NCBI GenBank assembly: GCA_010093685.1
Contig: MU006226.1
Location: 198,964 to 262,963 of the forward strand
Length of the DNA: 64,000 nt
Origin: Ophiobolus disseminans
Lineage: Eukaryota > Ascomycota > Dothideomycetes > Pleosporales > Phaeosphaeriaceae
Direction: 5' to 3'
How positions within the stretch are numbered: position 1 is the first letter of the stretch; each line of letters begins with the position of its first letter. The translations under genes and the position numbers were made by a program. The notes beneath the pieces are model-generated. The model was not told the origin of the DNA, made no database searches, and worked only from the letters and a program-made list of their open reading frames with translations. This document shows positions 45,054-56,054 of this stretch, piece by piece.

Positions 45054-46795
45054 ATGATACCCACCCTCAAGCCTGGAGTCAAGCTGAGCGATGAGGCGAC
45101 GCCTTTGCTCGCTGACACTGTACCTGCCGAGCCGTCAATCCAGGCATCTCAAGAAGGTGAAGGCCCCCTTGAGCACGATGCAAGCAATCGCGATGATGAG
45201 GATATACCTTTACCGAGAAAGCAGATCTTCCTACTGTGCTACACCGCTGTCGTGGAACCTATTGCCTTCTTCGGCATCTTCCCGTACATCAACTTTATGA
45301 TTGAGAAGGTGGGCAATGTGAAGAAGGAGGATGTTGGTTTCTACTCTGGCTTGATCGAGAGCTTGTTTTCTGTTACGCAGATGTGCGTTATGATTCTATG
45401 GGGCAAGGTATGTAGTACTCTCATCTCCCATAATCCATTACGCTAACGACGACTGAATTTTGTAGGCCTCTGACAAGTATGGGAGGAAGCCAATTCTTGT
45501 CTTGTCTTTAGTCGGAGTTGCTTTCACGACTGCGTTGTTCGGCATGAGTCAGTCATTGTGGCAGATGATCGTCGCTAGATGTTGTGCGGGTGTCTTTGCT
45601 GGCACCGTTGTAACAGTGCGCGCAATGCTCAGCGAGAGCACGACGAAGCACACACAAGCCCGCGCTTTCAGCTACTTCGCTTTTGCTCGCAATCTTGGGC
45701 TTTTCGTCGGACCAATCATTGGTAAGATCGACTAATTTTCGGGGTCATTAGCTAACAACTTTGATTCAGGTGGTGTCCTTGAACGACCGGCTGAAAAGTA
45801 CAAGGGTAGCTTCGGCAGGATCGAGTTCTTCCATCATTATCCGTATGCACTACCGAGCGTTGTAACGTCACTCATTGCCCTATCTGCAGCGATTACGACG
45901 CTTGTGTCTGTCAAGGAGGTAAGTACAGCTTTGCCGGCACGATTAAGCATATGCTAATCCTCCAGACGCGCCCTGCACAGCTTGACAATAAGAAGACTGA
46001 TGAGCCTCCATTGTCTATCTGGCAACTACTAAAGTCCCCTGGTGTCGCGCGGGTGGTCTTGATCTACAACTATGTTATGTGTCTGGCGTTCACATTTACT
46101 GCAGTCAACCCCGTATACATGTATACACCCATCGAACTCGGTGGTATTGGCTTCTCTCCAGAACTTATCGCCGCCTTTACAGCTCTATCGGGGTTCTCGC
46201 AAGCAATATGGTTGCTCCTAGTCTTTCCTCGCCTGCACAAACGTGTAGGTACTGGACAAGTGCTCCGCTACTGCGCATACGTGTGGCCGGTCTTTTTTGC
46301 CAGCACCGTCGGATTCAATGCTTTACTACGTCACGACATCAAAACCGCATTTTGGTCAACCGCACCACCGATCATGGTCATTGGGAGTGGTGTCTGTATG
46401 GCTTTCAGTGTGTTGGCACCTACCTCTGCGTGTGTGCTTTGCTAACATACTGCAGCCGCCGTTCAACTTGCGATCAACGATATTGCGCCATCGCCTGAAA
46501 CTGTTGGAATACTGAATTCAGTTGTCCTAGCTATCCAAAGCGGTGTCCGTGCCGTTGCTCCAATTCTTGCGACATGCATCTATGCTACAGGTGTAAGTAA
46601 CACCTATTGTGCAAACTGTATATGTGGTTGAAGCTGACCTCACACGCTCGATTCTAGGTGAAATACCACATTTTGTGGGGGCATCTATTCTGGCTACTCA
46701 ATGTTATTTTGGCTCTTGGCCTGATAGTACTCCTGAGGTTGCTACCCGCAAAAGCAGCAGGCGGGCCTCATCCGTCTTTCAAAGTTCGAGTATGA
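45054..46795 (+). CDS. MFS transporter (DHA1-like)
   Basis: Exons 45054-45407, 45466-45721, 45770-45918, 45966-46407, 46456-46592, 46658-46795; all introns are GT..AG of 47-65 bases and all phases agree; 491 residues. The ATG at 45054 is the first in frame. A ~60-residue acidic cytosolic N-terminus precedes the helices. MFS motif A spans the exon 1/2 join as G-K-A-S-D-K-Y-G-R-K-P, and a motif-C-like G-L-F-V-G-P-I-I-G-G occurs at the exon 2/3 join (helix 5). About 12 helices, with a long loop between the halves. This resembles the fungal MFS group related to yeast YCR023C and plant zinc-induced-facilitator proteins; substrate unknown. Confidence 0.9.
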
Positions 46796-47147
46796 TGGTG
46801 CTTCTTGAGTTTAAGAGCATTGGCCGTATGTCATCCGGCTGTCTCTGACCGATGTGCTTTTTGCGATTACATATACACGATGGGGTGCATCGCCTCAAAG
46901 CGATCCTGCGCGTAACAATTTCAAAATATCGCACTTCCGGCCCCGTGAATCCTGGTCTTGTCTTTGTTCACCATGTCACATGACGAGGCGGGAGGAAAAC
47001 CAGGCCGCTGCCGCGCTTGCATGCTTCACGTTCACGGGCAGATTCCCTTCCTTTTCACCTTTCCCCTCATGTATATGAACCTCACACAAGTTTCTCGAAC
47101 TCTATGCCCTCCTATCGCACCATCGCCAATACCGCTGCTCAACTTCC
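46796..47147. other. Intergenic region
   Basis: 3' flank of the MFS gene and promoter side of the HMG-like gene. Nothing further was recognised. Confidence 0.45.
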
Positions 47148-49000
47148 ATGGCCGACCTCAAGACCGTCGTCGCTGTCCAGCAGCTATTCGACTTCCTCGA
47201 ACCTCCCAACGTTGCCAGCCTCTCCTATGCCACACCTGCAGACGCTCCCGGGATCATCGCAGTTATTCAAAGGCGCGTCAAGGCCGCCACCGGGCCCATC
47301 ACCGACCGAGACCAACTTGCAAATGCCTACCTAAAAGTTCTACGTGCTGCTGAACCTAGGACAATTGCTGTGGACTTGGGAGTTGGTTTGAGCGAGGTAC
47401 GGCGCATCTTGATTACAATGGAACAGGGTGTCAAGTTCTTTCTTGGACACAACGGACAGCCTCCAAGCTTCTTCTCTGCCCTCCAGCCCTATGTATCCGC
47501 ACAAAGATACCTCAGTACAGCGCTGTGGCCACAGCAGTCGCTAGAAGATCACACGATCGCACTGCGGGATGCTATCGACGAGGTACGCCAGAACAGTGTC
47601 GCGCTTGACCTGCACACCGGTCTGGTACCTCGCCAGGATCTCGAAATCATTCACCATGGCGCGGCGTTACTGGCCAAAAAGGTGGCGAATGTTTATGGCA
47701 CCTTCAAACAGATGGCTCAGAAGGTGCAAACTGCCGCGACGGATGCTGCATCTGTGTCTGGCGAGGATCTCAAAGGTACCGAAACACAGCGGCCAGCAAT
47801 AGGACCCTTTACTGTGCAACCGGGAGTTCAGGTAAGTCTCTCCTCATGACATACTCGCCGTCTCTCTATCATGGCCACTGACACTACACACAGCGGTCTC
47901 CGCACCTCCGCATCGAGAATGGCACCGCTCAACCCATCGTCCCAGCCGCATCGACAAGCATCGCTCAGCCGCCCGTACCTACTTTCGCAGCGCCTTGTTT
48001 GCCCAAGCACGCCCTACCACGCTCCCGCGGCACCAGTCCCGTGCGCAAAAAGACCAGAACAAACATCCTAGACAATCTCCGCAACGACAAACTCAACGCC
48101 TATGTGCTCTTCGTACTGGCTGAGCAGAGCCGTCTGGAACAACAATTTCCAAATGTTCGGGGCGTTGCGCTTAGTGAACTGCTTGCTACGCTCTGGGCAG
48201 ATTTGACGCTGGATGAACAAGCGCCGTATGAGGCTGTATGTCATGAGTTCTCACGCCGCGAGAAAGAATTGTCTGATGGGGATGTGAATGCGGATGCGGA
48301 TGAGCGGAGGAAGAGGCTAGTTGTGATGAGGGAGGAGAGGGTGCGTAAGATTTCGAGATGTTGGACCTTGCGCGGGGCGACGGGGGTTGTGGAGTGGTCC
48401 AAGACGAAAGCAAAGAAGATTGTTGCTCCGGAGGAACAAACTGCCTCTGATATGCCTGCTGTGTCGGAGGCTTTGCCTACTGTCGCTTCGACCGCTGCTG
48501 AGATTTCGGCTCTGGTAGACGTCCCTGAACCTCAGACAAAGGCGTCTTCCCTCCCTGTTCAGACCACGGAACCCATTATCCCTCTTCAGGTGAACCAATC
48601 TACTGTCCTTCCCCAGCAAGCCGAGGAACACTCCACCCCCTCTCAAACCACGGAACCTTCCACTGCGCTTCCAGTCCCAGAGGCCGTGCTTCCCAAGACC
48701 TCTCTACCTCAGCTCTCCAAGCCCACCTCACCCACAGTCCCCAAATCTCCCTCCCGGCCGACCGATTCCATCTCCACCACCGTCATAGCGGCTAAAGCCA
48801 CCGCTGCTCAACAACACCCTCCCTCCCCACCGCCCTACAGCGACCTATCCACGGTGCCGTCTGACATAGACGACACCACCGACGTCGAGGACAACCAAAA
48901 GGCTATAGCCGCCAAGCTAGCTAGGATCAGCAATATACATGTCGATATGGATTGGGAGGAAATTTATCGGCTTTTGGAGGGAAAGGCGAAAGGGAAGTGA
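47148..49000 (+). CDS. Hypothetical protein with HMG-box-like domain
   Basis: Exons 47148-47831 and 47894-49000 (intron 62 bases, GTAAGT..ACAG, phase 0), 596 residues. Residues 1-~190 are helical and of unknown family. At ~290-360 there is an HMG-box-like segment: N-A-Y-V-L-F-V, then L-x-x-x-F-P, S-E-L-L-A-T-L-W-x-x-L and P-Y-E-A-V-C-H-E, with the spacing of three-helix HMG boxes (which bind the DNA minor groove). A basic stretch (R-S-R-G-T-S-P-V-R-K-K-T-R) just before it could be a nuclear localisation signal. Residues ~400-560 are Pro/Thr/Ser-rich and low complexity. It is not a mating-type gene by context or sequence. DNA binding is inference. Confidence 0.7.
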
Positions 49001-49785
49001 GCATTGGTTAGATGGGCACTGGAGTTAGCTATCGGTGATAGGGAGGTAGCCGTTCCTTGAGCACGTTTGTCGATATGCAAGATAGTGTGTAACGATTTAT
49101 GATCAATGGTCGTTCGGTTGATTAGTGACGTAGTTTATCTTCGTGGTGTCGTCGACGATTAAGATCAGCTTCGTTGGCTTTCATGGTAGCATTAATGTAA
49201 CTATAAGCGCTACCCAGATACGCGCACAGGCTCAATAAGCTCTAACTATAAAAACTATCTTTACTGGTGAAACAAGAAGTGAACACTCTCTGTCCCTGCG
49301 TTGATTGGTACGCATACCCTTTTCAACATTTACAATGCTTACCACAACACGTGCGCATCATTCTAGCCTTGCGAGCAACGCCCTCCTTTGCTCGTGCCTC
49401 TTACAGCTGTGCTCTTACCCCGCTCCCCTCATGTCACCCGAATTCCGCTCACCGGTCTTGTCGACGCCTCCAACGTCAAGCTCGTGCACTTTGCTGCTTC
49501 TCAATTTGCTGTCGATGATAATGCGAGGCACAGCCGGTCAGGATATTCGCAACCTTTTCTCGCGCCACAAGGCTGTCTGGTACAGCCACCACTGTGATTA
49601 GACCAAACATACATACCAGGCTGTTCTCTCGTCTTTTTCTTCAGCTTCGATTCAGCCTTGTGTCACACAATTTTTGCGAAGTCACATGCATACCTAGGCT
49701 TCCTCTGCCTCTTAAAAGGCGCTCGATCGCCCAACCCGTGCTGCGCTACCTAGCAGTTCTATCCAATCTCTAGCATACCACTACC
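49001..49785. other. Intergenic region
   Basis: Contains the upstream region of the HeLo-pseudokinase gene. Short overlapping frames at 49267-49601 have no family resemblance. Nothing else was recognised. Confidence 0.45.
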
Positions 49786-51915
49786 ATGGATGCTGCCAGT
49801 CTTGCCTTCAGTATTGTGGCCCTCTATACCACATGTCGTGACTGTTATAACTTTTATACAACGGTCAGCACGGCGGACGCAGAATCCTCAGCTCACTTGC
49901 GCGAATTAGAGATACAGCAATCGATTCTCAAAGCCTGGGGATTTCACTGGCAGATTCAAAAGGAAGAGAATGTCGAGCCAGGACTATCTGTCCACACGAG
50001 GCGAAAGCAGACTAGACTTCACGAGTACCTTTTGAGCAACCGATACAAGGCCGAAGCCGTGTTCAAAACTCTCTCCGCTCTCGCCGACACACTCTCCGAC
50101 CAAGAAAAACTTGTCAAACGTTATGGTATCCATTTTCAACAACTTCAGTCCGTTCAAAGTGGACTTGAGTCGTCCATCAACGCCCAGTTGGCAATCTCAA
50201 GTATTACAGTCGAGGATGTCGAGCCGGTGATCAATGAAGTCAAACGTCGTCTCTCCGTCCTGAAAAAATTCAAGTGGGCCTTAAAGGACAAGACCGACTT
50301 CAAGAAACTCATCCTCGAGTTGAGATCTCACAGCGACTCGCTCTATCGTCTTTGCCCTGAAAATGCCTTCGAGTAAATGAATATATACCTTGCTATGGAA
50401 TGCAGGGCGAGACAGGAATCGCCAGCGAGCTTGAAATGGACCTCAAGAATCGCGACCCAACAGGCAGAAGTCTACGCTGAGTCTTCAGTCCGAAGAGGTT
50501 ACGAGCTGCTGGCTTCAGCGGCTACCTTGAAGGCATCCGTCAACGAAAATAGAGGGGAAGCACCAGCTGTGGACGGACCTTTGCCCGGCACTGGTAAAGA
50601 GCAACGTGAGATGCGGTACTTGGGTAAAGGTCTTGCTCTGTTTGAAGAAAACACTGTCTACGTGGAGATGAGGGACTATTGCGGGCCACCACCACTAAAA
50701 TTCACTAAGAAGCGCCGTCACAAAGTAGTACGTTTCTTACGATCAACCGAGTCCGAAAAAGAAAACCCGATTGAACTAGTCAGACCGCCCGAGACTAAGA
50801 ACCTAGCTCTTATCAGAAACTTCGCAAACACTTTTCAAGGGGTGAGCATGAGGGACAGTGTCTACGGCTTGGATATCGCAGGGATGATCGAGCACACCGA
50901 CGGCGAGCACAAGGGATATTGCAGCATTCTCTACAAACTTCCTGGTACCATTGGCGTTCAGAATCGAGAGCGACCGGCGGAAAACCTGAGACTTCGCGCA
51001 CCTGTAACGCTGCAGTCAATTCTGGGAGAAAACCGGAAGCATGAAATCCGCTCAACGCTGGGTACGCGGTTTGACCTGGCTAGAAGGCTTGTACGTGCGG
51101 TATGTTTGCTACATTCCAGTGGATGGCTCCACAAGAACATACGAGCAGAGTCAGTCATTTTCTTTCCTGAGCATGTGAACACACTCCAAGAGGATCGGTA
51201 CGAGCTCAAAATCGAGATCGATGTCTCAAAGCCTATATTGATGGGATACATCTTCTCAAGACCAGACGACATCATCACCCAATCGAAAAATGTGTTGCCT
51301 TCACCAGAGACCAGGATTAAGTTTGGAGGAATCCCAGGAGTGATAAGCTCACTTCAAAGACCGAAAAGCTATGCCACCGCATCCTACGTTGATCCGGTTG
51401 CCCATAGAGCAACTTCAAAACGTAGATCAGTAACCCCTCGATCCCATAGCATACACGGTTATAACATGACAGGCAAGAACACTGCGCCCGTGCAAACCAA
51501 AGAGACCATTATTAGTGGCTTTATGCTCGACTATTACCAGCACCCTACAAAGCACGCGAATCCAGTGCGCTTGTACCGTCACGCATATGACGTGTATTCT
51601 CTTGGTATTCTTCTTCTGGAAATCGGGCTATGGGAAAAGCTGAAGGACTACGAAGAAACAATCACCCGGGCACGCCCCACGTACCCTTACGAAGACGACG
51701 AATCATCCGATCTCGAGGAAGAGGATCATTACGAGCGTAGGCGATGAATATGCCGCGAGTATCTCGATCGCCTCAGATGGGCGTGTGGAGACACGTATGC
51801 GGACGTTGTGCTTAGTTGTTTGATGATCGACAGTAGTGACGATAAGTTAGCGAAAGCGAGCGAGCGGGAGCTTTGTGCCAGGATTGTGGCGGACTTGGAA
51901 GGCTGTCAAGCTTAA
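49786..51915 (+). pseudogene. HeLo domain + pseudokinase gene with two in-frame stops (MLKL-like layout)
   Basis: One frame of 710 codons runs from ATG 49786 to TAA 51913-51915, interrupted by TAA 50374-50376 and TGA 51745-51747. Residues ~1-190 form a HeLo-type helical domain (M-D-A-A-S-L-A-F-S-I-V-A-L-Y-T-T-C start, then R-E-L-E-I-Q-Q). After the first stop the frame continues directly. A protein-kinase-like domain follows: L-L-H-S-S-G-W-L-H-K-N-I-R stands where kinases have H-R-D, and G-F and D-V-Y-S-L-G-I-L-L-L-E mark the C-lobe, while the catalytic Asp and a DFG motif are not seen. Coding-like sequence after TGA 51745 supplies the expected C-terminal helices. A 75-base phase-keeping intron around the first stop (50373-50447) cannot be excluded, but it would delete conserved residues. 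HeLo domains can be membrane-active in fungal cell death. Full-length expression needs readthrough or splicing. Confidence 0.75.
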
Positions 51916-53505
51916 TCGGGGGAAGCAATTCTACTCTAGTATCTATATCATCACATCACTACCTCTACTGTTCCGCAAAACAACTTTCACTCTTACACTA
52001 AAGTCTTTCACCTCACATCTCCGTTTCCCCACGCCCTTTACCTCAATCGAAACATCCCCTGCACAATCTCACATGCTAACACCCTAATGATCAGAAACAC
52101 AGCTAGATATTTGGAACTATCAACATATAGCCCTCTCCCTCCGCAAATGCCTATTCTACTTGCTTCGCATCTCTGTTTCTCACACGCCGCTGCGCACTTG
52201 TACATGATAATGGTACCATACTCAGAATGACAGCTAGATAGTCACAAACCATCCAAACGTAGCCCAATCTGTGCAAATAACCCCTCTTCTCGCTTTCCCT
52301 CCATCGCAAAAGCTCGCGTACTTTCGTACCTGGCTTCTAAGCTACGCCGCATGTTCTCATACATGATGCACAGGAATCAAAATTTGCGTAACAATATATG
52401 CGATAGCACTCAATCTAAGCAGTTCTCAGTACTGATCCCTCACCCTCCCTCCCAACTCCGCCGCCACTAAGCCCCTTCTCCCTTCCAACCCGCGACTCAA
52501 GACTTCATGCCCTCACACCCGCTCCGCAAAACCAATCCTCTTCTAGCCTTTCGTACCTACCTTATTTACTATCCTAGTTAACGTTAAAGCTGCTCAATAA
52601 ATCTCTCTCTCCCTCTCTTTGTCTTTAAACAGCAAACAGTCTATACTACTAGCTAATAGATGATAGGTTTATACAGGAAGAATTGGGTGACTTTCAATTC
52701 GATGTAAACATTGCAGTTGCTTTAATAAGGTTTGCGAGTGTGCGGCTTGTAGATTTGCAATGGAAGTACTGGAGTGGAAGAAATGTCTGCATGGGCTTGA
52801 TGGTTTTGGCAAGATCAAAAGGCCTGATTTAATTGCCTAGCAAGTATGCGTCTTTTGACCGCTATGTCTTGAGTGCGATGCTCCACCTCGCTTCAAGTAC
52901 ATGGAAATGTAGAAGTAATATGCTGCAGAATAGTAGGTGTGATTGAGATGCCTACGGGTTTCCAAGGTTCGTGAATCGCTGTATAATATGCTGATTTCTG
53001 AAAGTTACGGTTTTGAATAGGAAAGTGGTATGATGTGTCTAAGTTGTATGTTTGTAATAAACCTTAACGCAACGATGGTGTTAAGTATCAGGCCTAGTAC
53101 TTGGCTAGGACTTCAATATTCATTAGCATCTACGAATGCAGGAACAGATCGTGGCGATCTTCAAGAAATCGCATAGCATTAAATGCACCGAGCGCAAGCT
53201 GATAATTCGAACGACGAGGATGAAGTCGTTTCGCAAACCTTTGAATGCAATGTCAAACCGACGCGTCAGCAGGTCGCCCATCAAAAATAGCAACCCAACA
53301 GCGGCACTGCGTCTCGCATGTCGCACAAGTGGCGTTCGACGTGCCGTGCCGCATCCCATCACCTCACAGCTGCACGTCACAGCCAATCGCTACACCTGCA
53401 CCACGTCGCAAGCATGCGACACAGGCGGCTACACGCCACCTCAAGCCTGTGTTCGCCACGCCATCCCAACGACCTCGAGACCACCAGTCCGCTCCACAGT
53501 CCGGC
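51916..53505. other. 1.6 kb ORF-poor gap
   Basis: No gene was recognised. At 52099-52270 and 52230-52370 there are two diverged copies of a block sharing ACAGCTAGATA, TAGCCC, ACGCCGC and TACATGAT in the same order. Pyrimidine runs occur at 52590-52620. The final part before 53506 may hold the leader of the HET gene; a frame from 53245 would extend it but looks non-coding. Confidence 0.45.
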
Positions 53506-55636
53506 ATGGAGTCCCCCAAAGCTATCTGCCAGGAACTCAGAACTTACGTGGAAAGGAGAGACAGCGGCGAGTATGCCTTCATATCGAATTGCTCGTTGAC
53601 AAAAAGCGTGGAGTGTGGCTGCGAGTACTGTGACCTGGCGTGCAGGGTGGTGGGCAGAGGAGATGATATCGAAAAGAATCGAATACGTAATCGCGATGCG
53701 GCGGCGTCGAATGCGGAGTTGGTTTTCCAACAGAAGGGGAACTTGCGAGAGAATGAAGATGAATCAGTTTTTCCTCGCGCAGGAAGCTCTGGAATCAGTT
53801 TCAGTTTGAGAGAATATTTCCCAAGACGTGATGATGGGAGGGAATTGCTTGATCCGGATTCGAGGGAGTTGTTCGTTTTGGATCGTAAGTCTCCCAATGC
53901 TTTTGTCCAACAGTAGCTAATGAGTGCGGTACCGTGCAGGTGCTGATGATGGAGTATTTCCACTTGCTGGGTCAATATCAGGGTACACTGGCTCAGATGA
54001 AGCCTACCGTACCGCCGGGAACTGGTTCATGGATTGTGTCAAGGAGCACAAGATACTGTGTTCGCCATTAGTAGCGCCAGGTGGTGCACCAAAATTACCC
54101 TTGCGGGTGGTGGATGTCGGAACACTTGAATCTCAAGAGGTTCGATTGGTGGTGACTGAAAACCAGACGGGATACTGGGCGTGCTTGAGCTATTGTTGGG
54201 GTGGAGAGCAACCGTTGAAAACCACGAGGCAGCCGGACACGCTGACACAACATATAGTAAGTATCTCTTGGAAGAGCTTGCCCAAGACGTTTCAAGAAGC
54301 TATCATCTTTGCCAGAAAGTTTGGCGTCCAATTTTTGTGGGTAGACTCCTTGTGTATCATCCAGGATGATCTTGACGATTGGCAAGCCCAAGCGGCTGAG
54401 ATGGCATACATATACCAGCGGTCCGTTTTGACCATCGCCGGGTCGTCGTCTTCTGGTCCGACCCAAGGGATCTTTCGTCATGCTAACCCCGAACACCTCG
54501 ATAGCCCTATTACCGGCAGTATCGGACAAACAAAGCTTAACAAGATCCGTATCCGCAAACCTCTCGGACATGACACGGATGAGCTGCCACTCCTACATCG
54601 ATGTTGGGTACACCAAGAACGACTTCTTAGCCCGCGATATCTCCACTTCGGCGAGAACGAATTGATATGGGAGTGTATGGAGCGTATTAGGTGTGAATGC
54701 GGAGGGATGAGACCAGGTCGTCAAATTTTCAATCCCACATGGCCCACGCCTAAGGACTATTTGCATCCAGGAGTGTTGACTCATCCTGACTGGATGATGC
54801 GTAGAGGGCCCTCCGCCTGGCACGCTGTCGTTTCAGACTATTCAGGAATGGGTTTGACCAAAGCCGAAGATATCTTCCCGGCAATTTCTGGACTTGCAAA
54901 AATTGTGCGAGAAGCGACCCACTGGCAATATATAGCCGGTCTTTGGAAAAAGAGTATCATGGTCGATCTGGTGTGGAAGACGGAGCAGCCGCGAAAGGCA
55001 GTAAGATGCGAACCTTGGCGCGCACCAACATTCTCCTGGGCTTCAATTATGAGTAATCCTGAAGAAACTGGGGGAGGTTTGGTAAGCTATAAGTACGTCG
55101 AGAGCTTGCGTCAAGGTCTAGCCAACCGTCATAAGTGGGAAACATACTTTTATGCTACCCTAGTCGAAGCAGAGTGTGTGCCTCAGGGAGAGGATCCAAC
55201 CGGCCGACTGAAATCTGGGTACATTATTTTGAAGGGGACCTTGATCAGAACCACGATGCGACGTATGACCGAAGGATACACAGACTGGGGAATTGCTGCA
55301 ATCGGCCAGGAGCCACAAGTGCGGGACACATTGCATGAAGACTTTAACTTCTCCAATGATGCATTGCATGGGTCAAAAGAGGGCGACGAGGTATTTTGTC
55401 TGAAGTTGGTCGGTTCGAAGAAAAACATCAAGTACGCAGACGAAGAATTTCTCATTTGGTTGGTCTTGAAAAAGGTGCCAGTGGTGGTGGCTGGACCAGG
55501 ATTTGCAACTGAGGAGGAAAATCATAATAGATACGAGAGAATTGGGCTATTGACAAGTGACAGAGAAGAAACGCATATCGACGAGGAGTGTAAAGCGAGC
55601 GAAATTGAGCGGGATGTGCTGGTGAAGATTGTGTGA
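53506..55636 (+). CDS. HET-domain (heterokaryon incompatibility) protein, intact
   Basis: Exons 53506-53884 and 53940-55636 (intron 55 bases, GTAAGT..TGCAG, phase 1), 691 residues without interruption. The HET core is complete: C-L-S-Y-C-W-G-G (~220s), L-W-V-D-S-L-C-I-I-Q-D-D, A-E-M-A-Y-I-Y-Q-R-S-V-L-T-I-A, then a R-C-W-V-H-Q-E-R-L-L-S-P-R block and P-T-F-S-W-A-S-I. The N-terminal ~130 residues contain a Cys cluster (C-G-C-E-Y-C) but no recognised domain, and no NACHT or repeat region follows. The ATG at 53506 (M-E-S-P-K) is preferred to one at 53245. HET proteins mediate programmed cell death on nonself fusion; partner and allele specificity cannot be read here. It contrasts with the heavily stopped HET gene at 15.9-18.1 kb. 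Confidence 0.9.
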
Positions 55637-56054
55637 ATAACGTTGGTTGCCTCTTGGTTTCTTTCCCAGAGATGTTGTAAGGGGTCAATGCACAACAGCG
55701 CTACTCTTCGGGTCCGACACAGCAACTTGTGAGCACATAGATGGAAACTAGTCACAGACGGTTCACTGGAAAATGGCCAATCATAAGGGATGTCAAATGT
55801 CCAAGTTCTAGGCTACAATCTTATGATCCTACTACAGCTCCAGCGTAGGCTTGAGCTCCTCCATAACTAATCACCCAACCGCTGGCACGCTTTTGTGAAC
55901 AACCGTTATTTGTGAAACCCCAGGGTGACAAGGCGCCGATACATTGATACCTCCGCTACTAGGATTGTCATGATCCCGATAATCGTACGCAGGAACACGC
56001 TGTGACAAAAGTCCGTCAGTTGACGAATCGTTCGGACGAGGGGTGTGAAGTACC
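55637..56054. other. Convergent 3' flanks of the HET and actin genes
   Basis: No further gene was recognised. It probably carries both 3' untranslated regions. Confidence 0.5.

Noticed and set aside
47148..49000. Mating-type (MAT1-2 HMG) gene
   Set aside because: The HMG-like box is divergent, has a long unrelated N-terminal region and lacks the usual MAT neighbours in this window.
50373..50405. 33-base intron (GTAAAT..GCAG) explaining the first stop in the HeLo-pseudokinase gene
   Set aside because: It is shorter than any other intron modelled in this window (45 or more) and would remove residues that look conserved; kept only as an alternative to test.
53245..53505. 87-residue N-terminal extension of the intact HET protein
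   Set aside because: Composition looks like untranslated leader; the ATG at 53506 opens the coding-like region. Not excluded by sequence alone.
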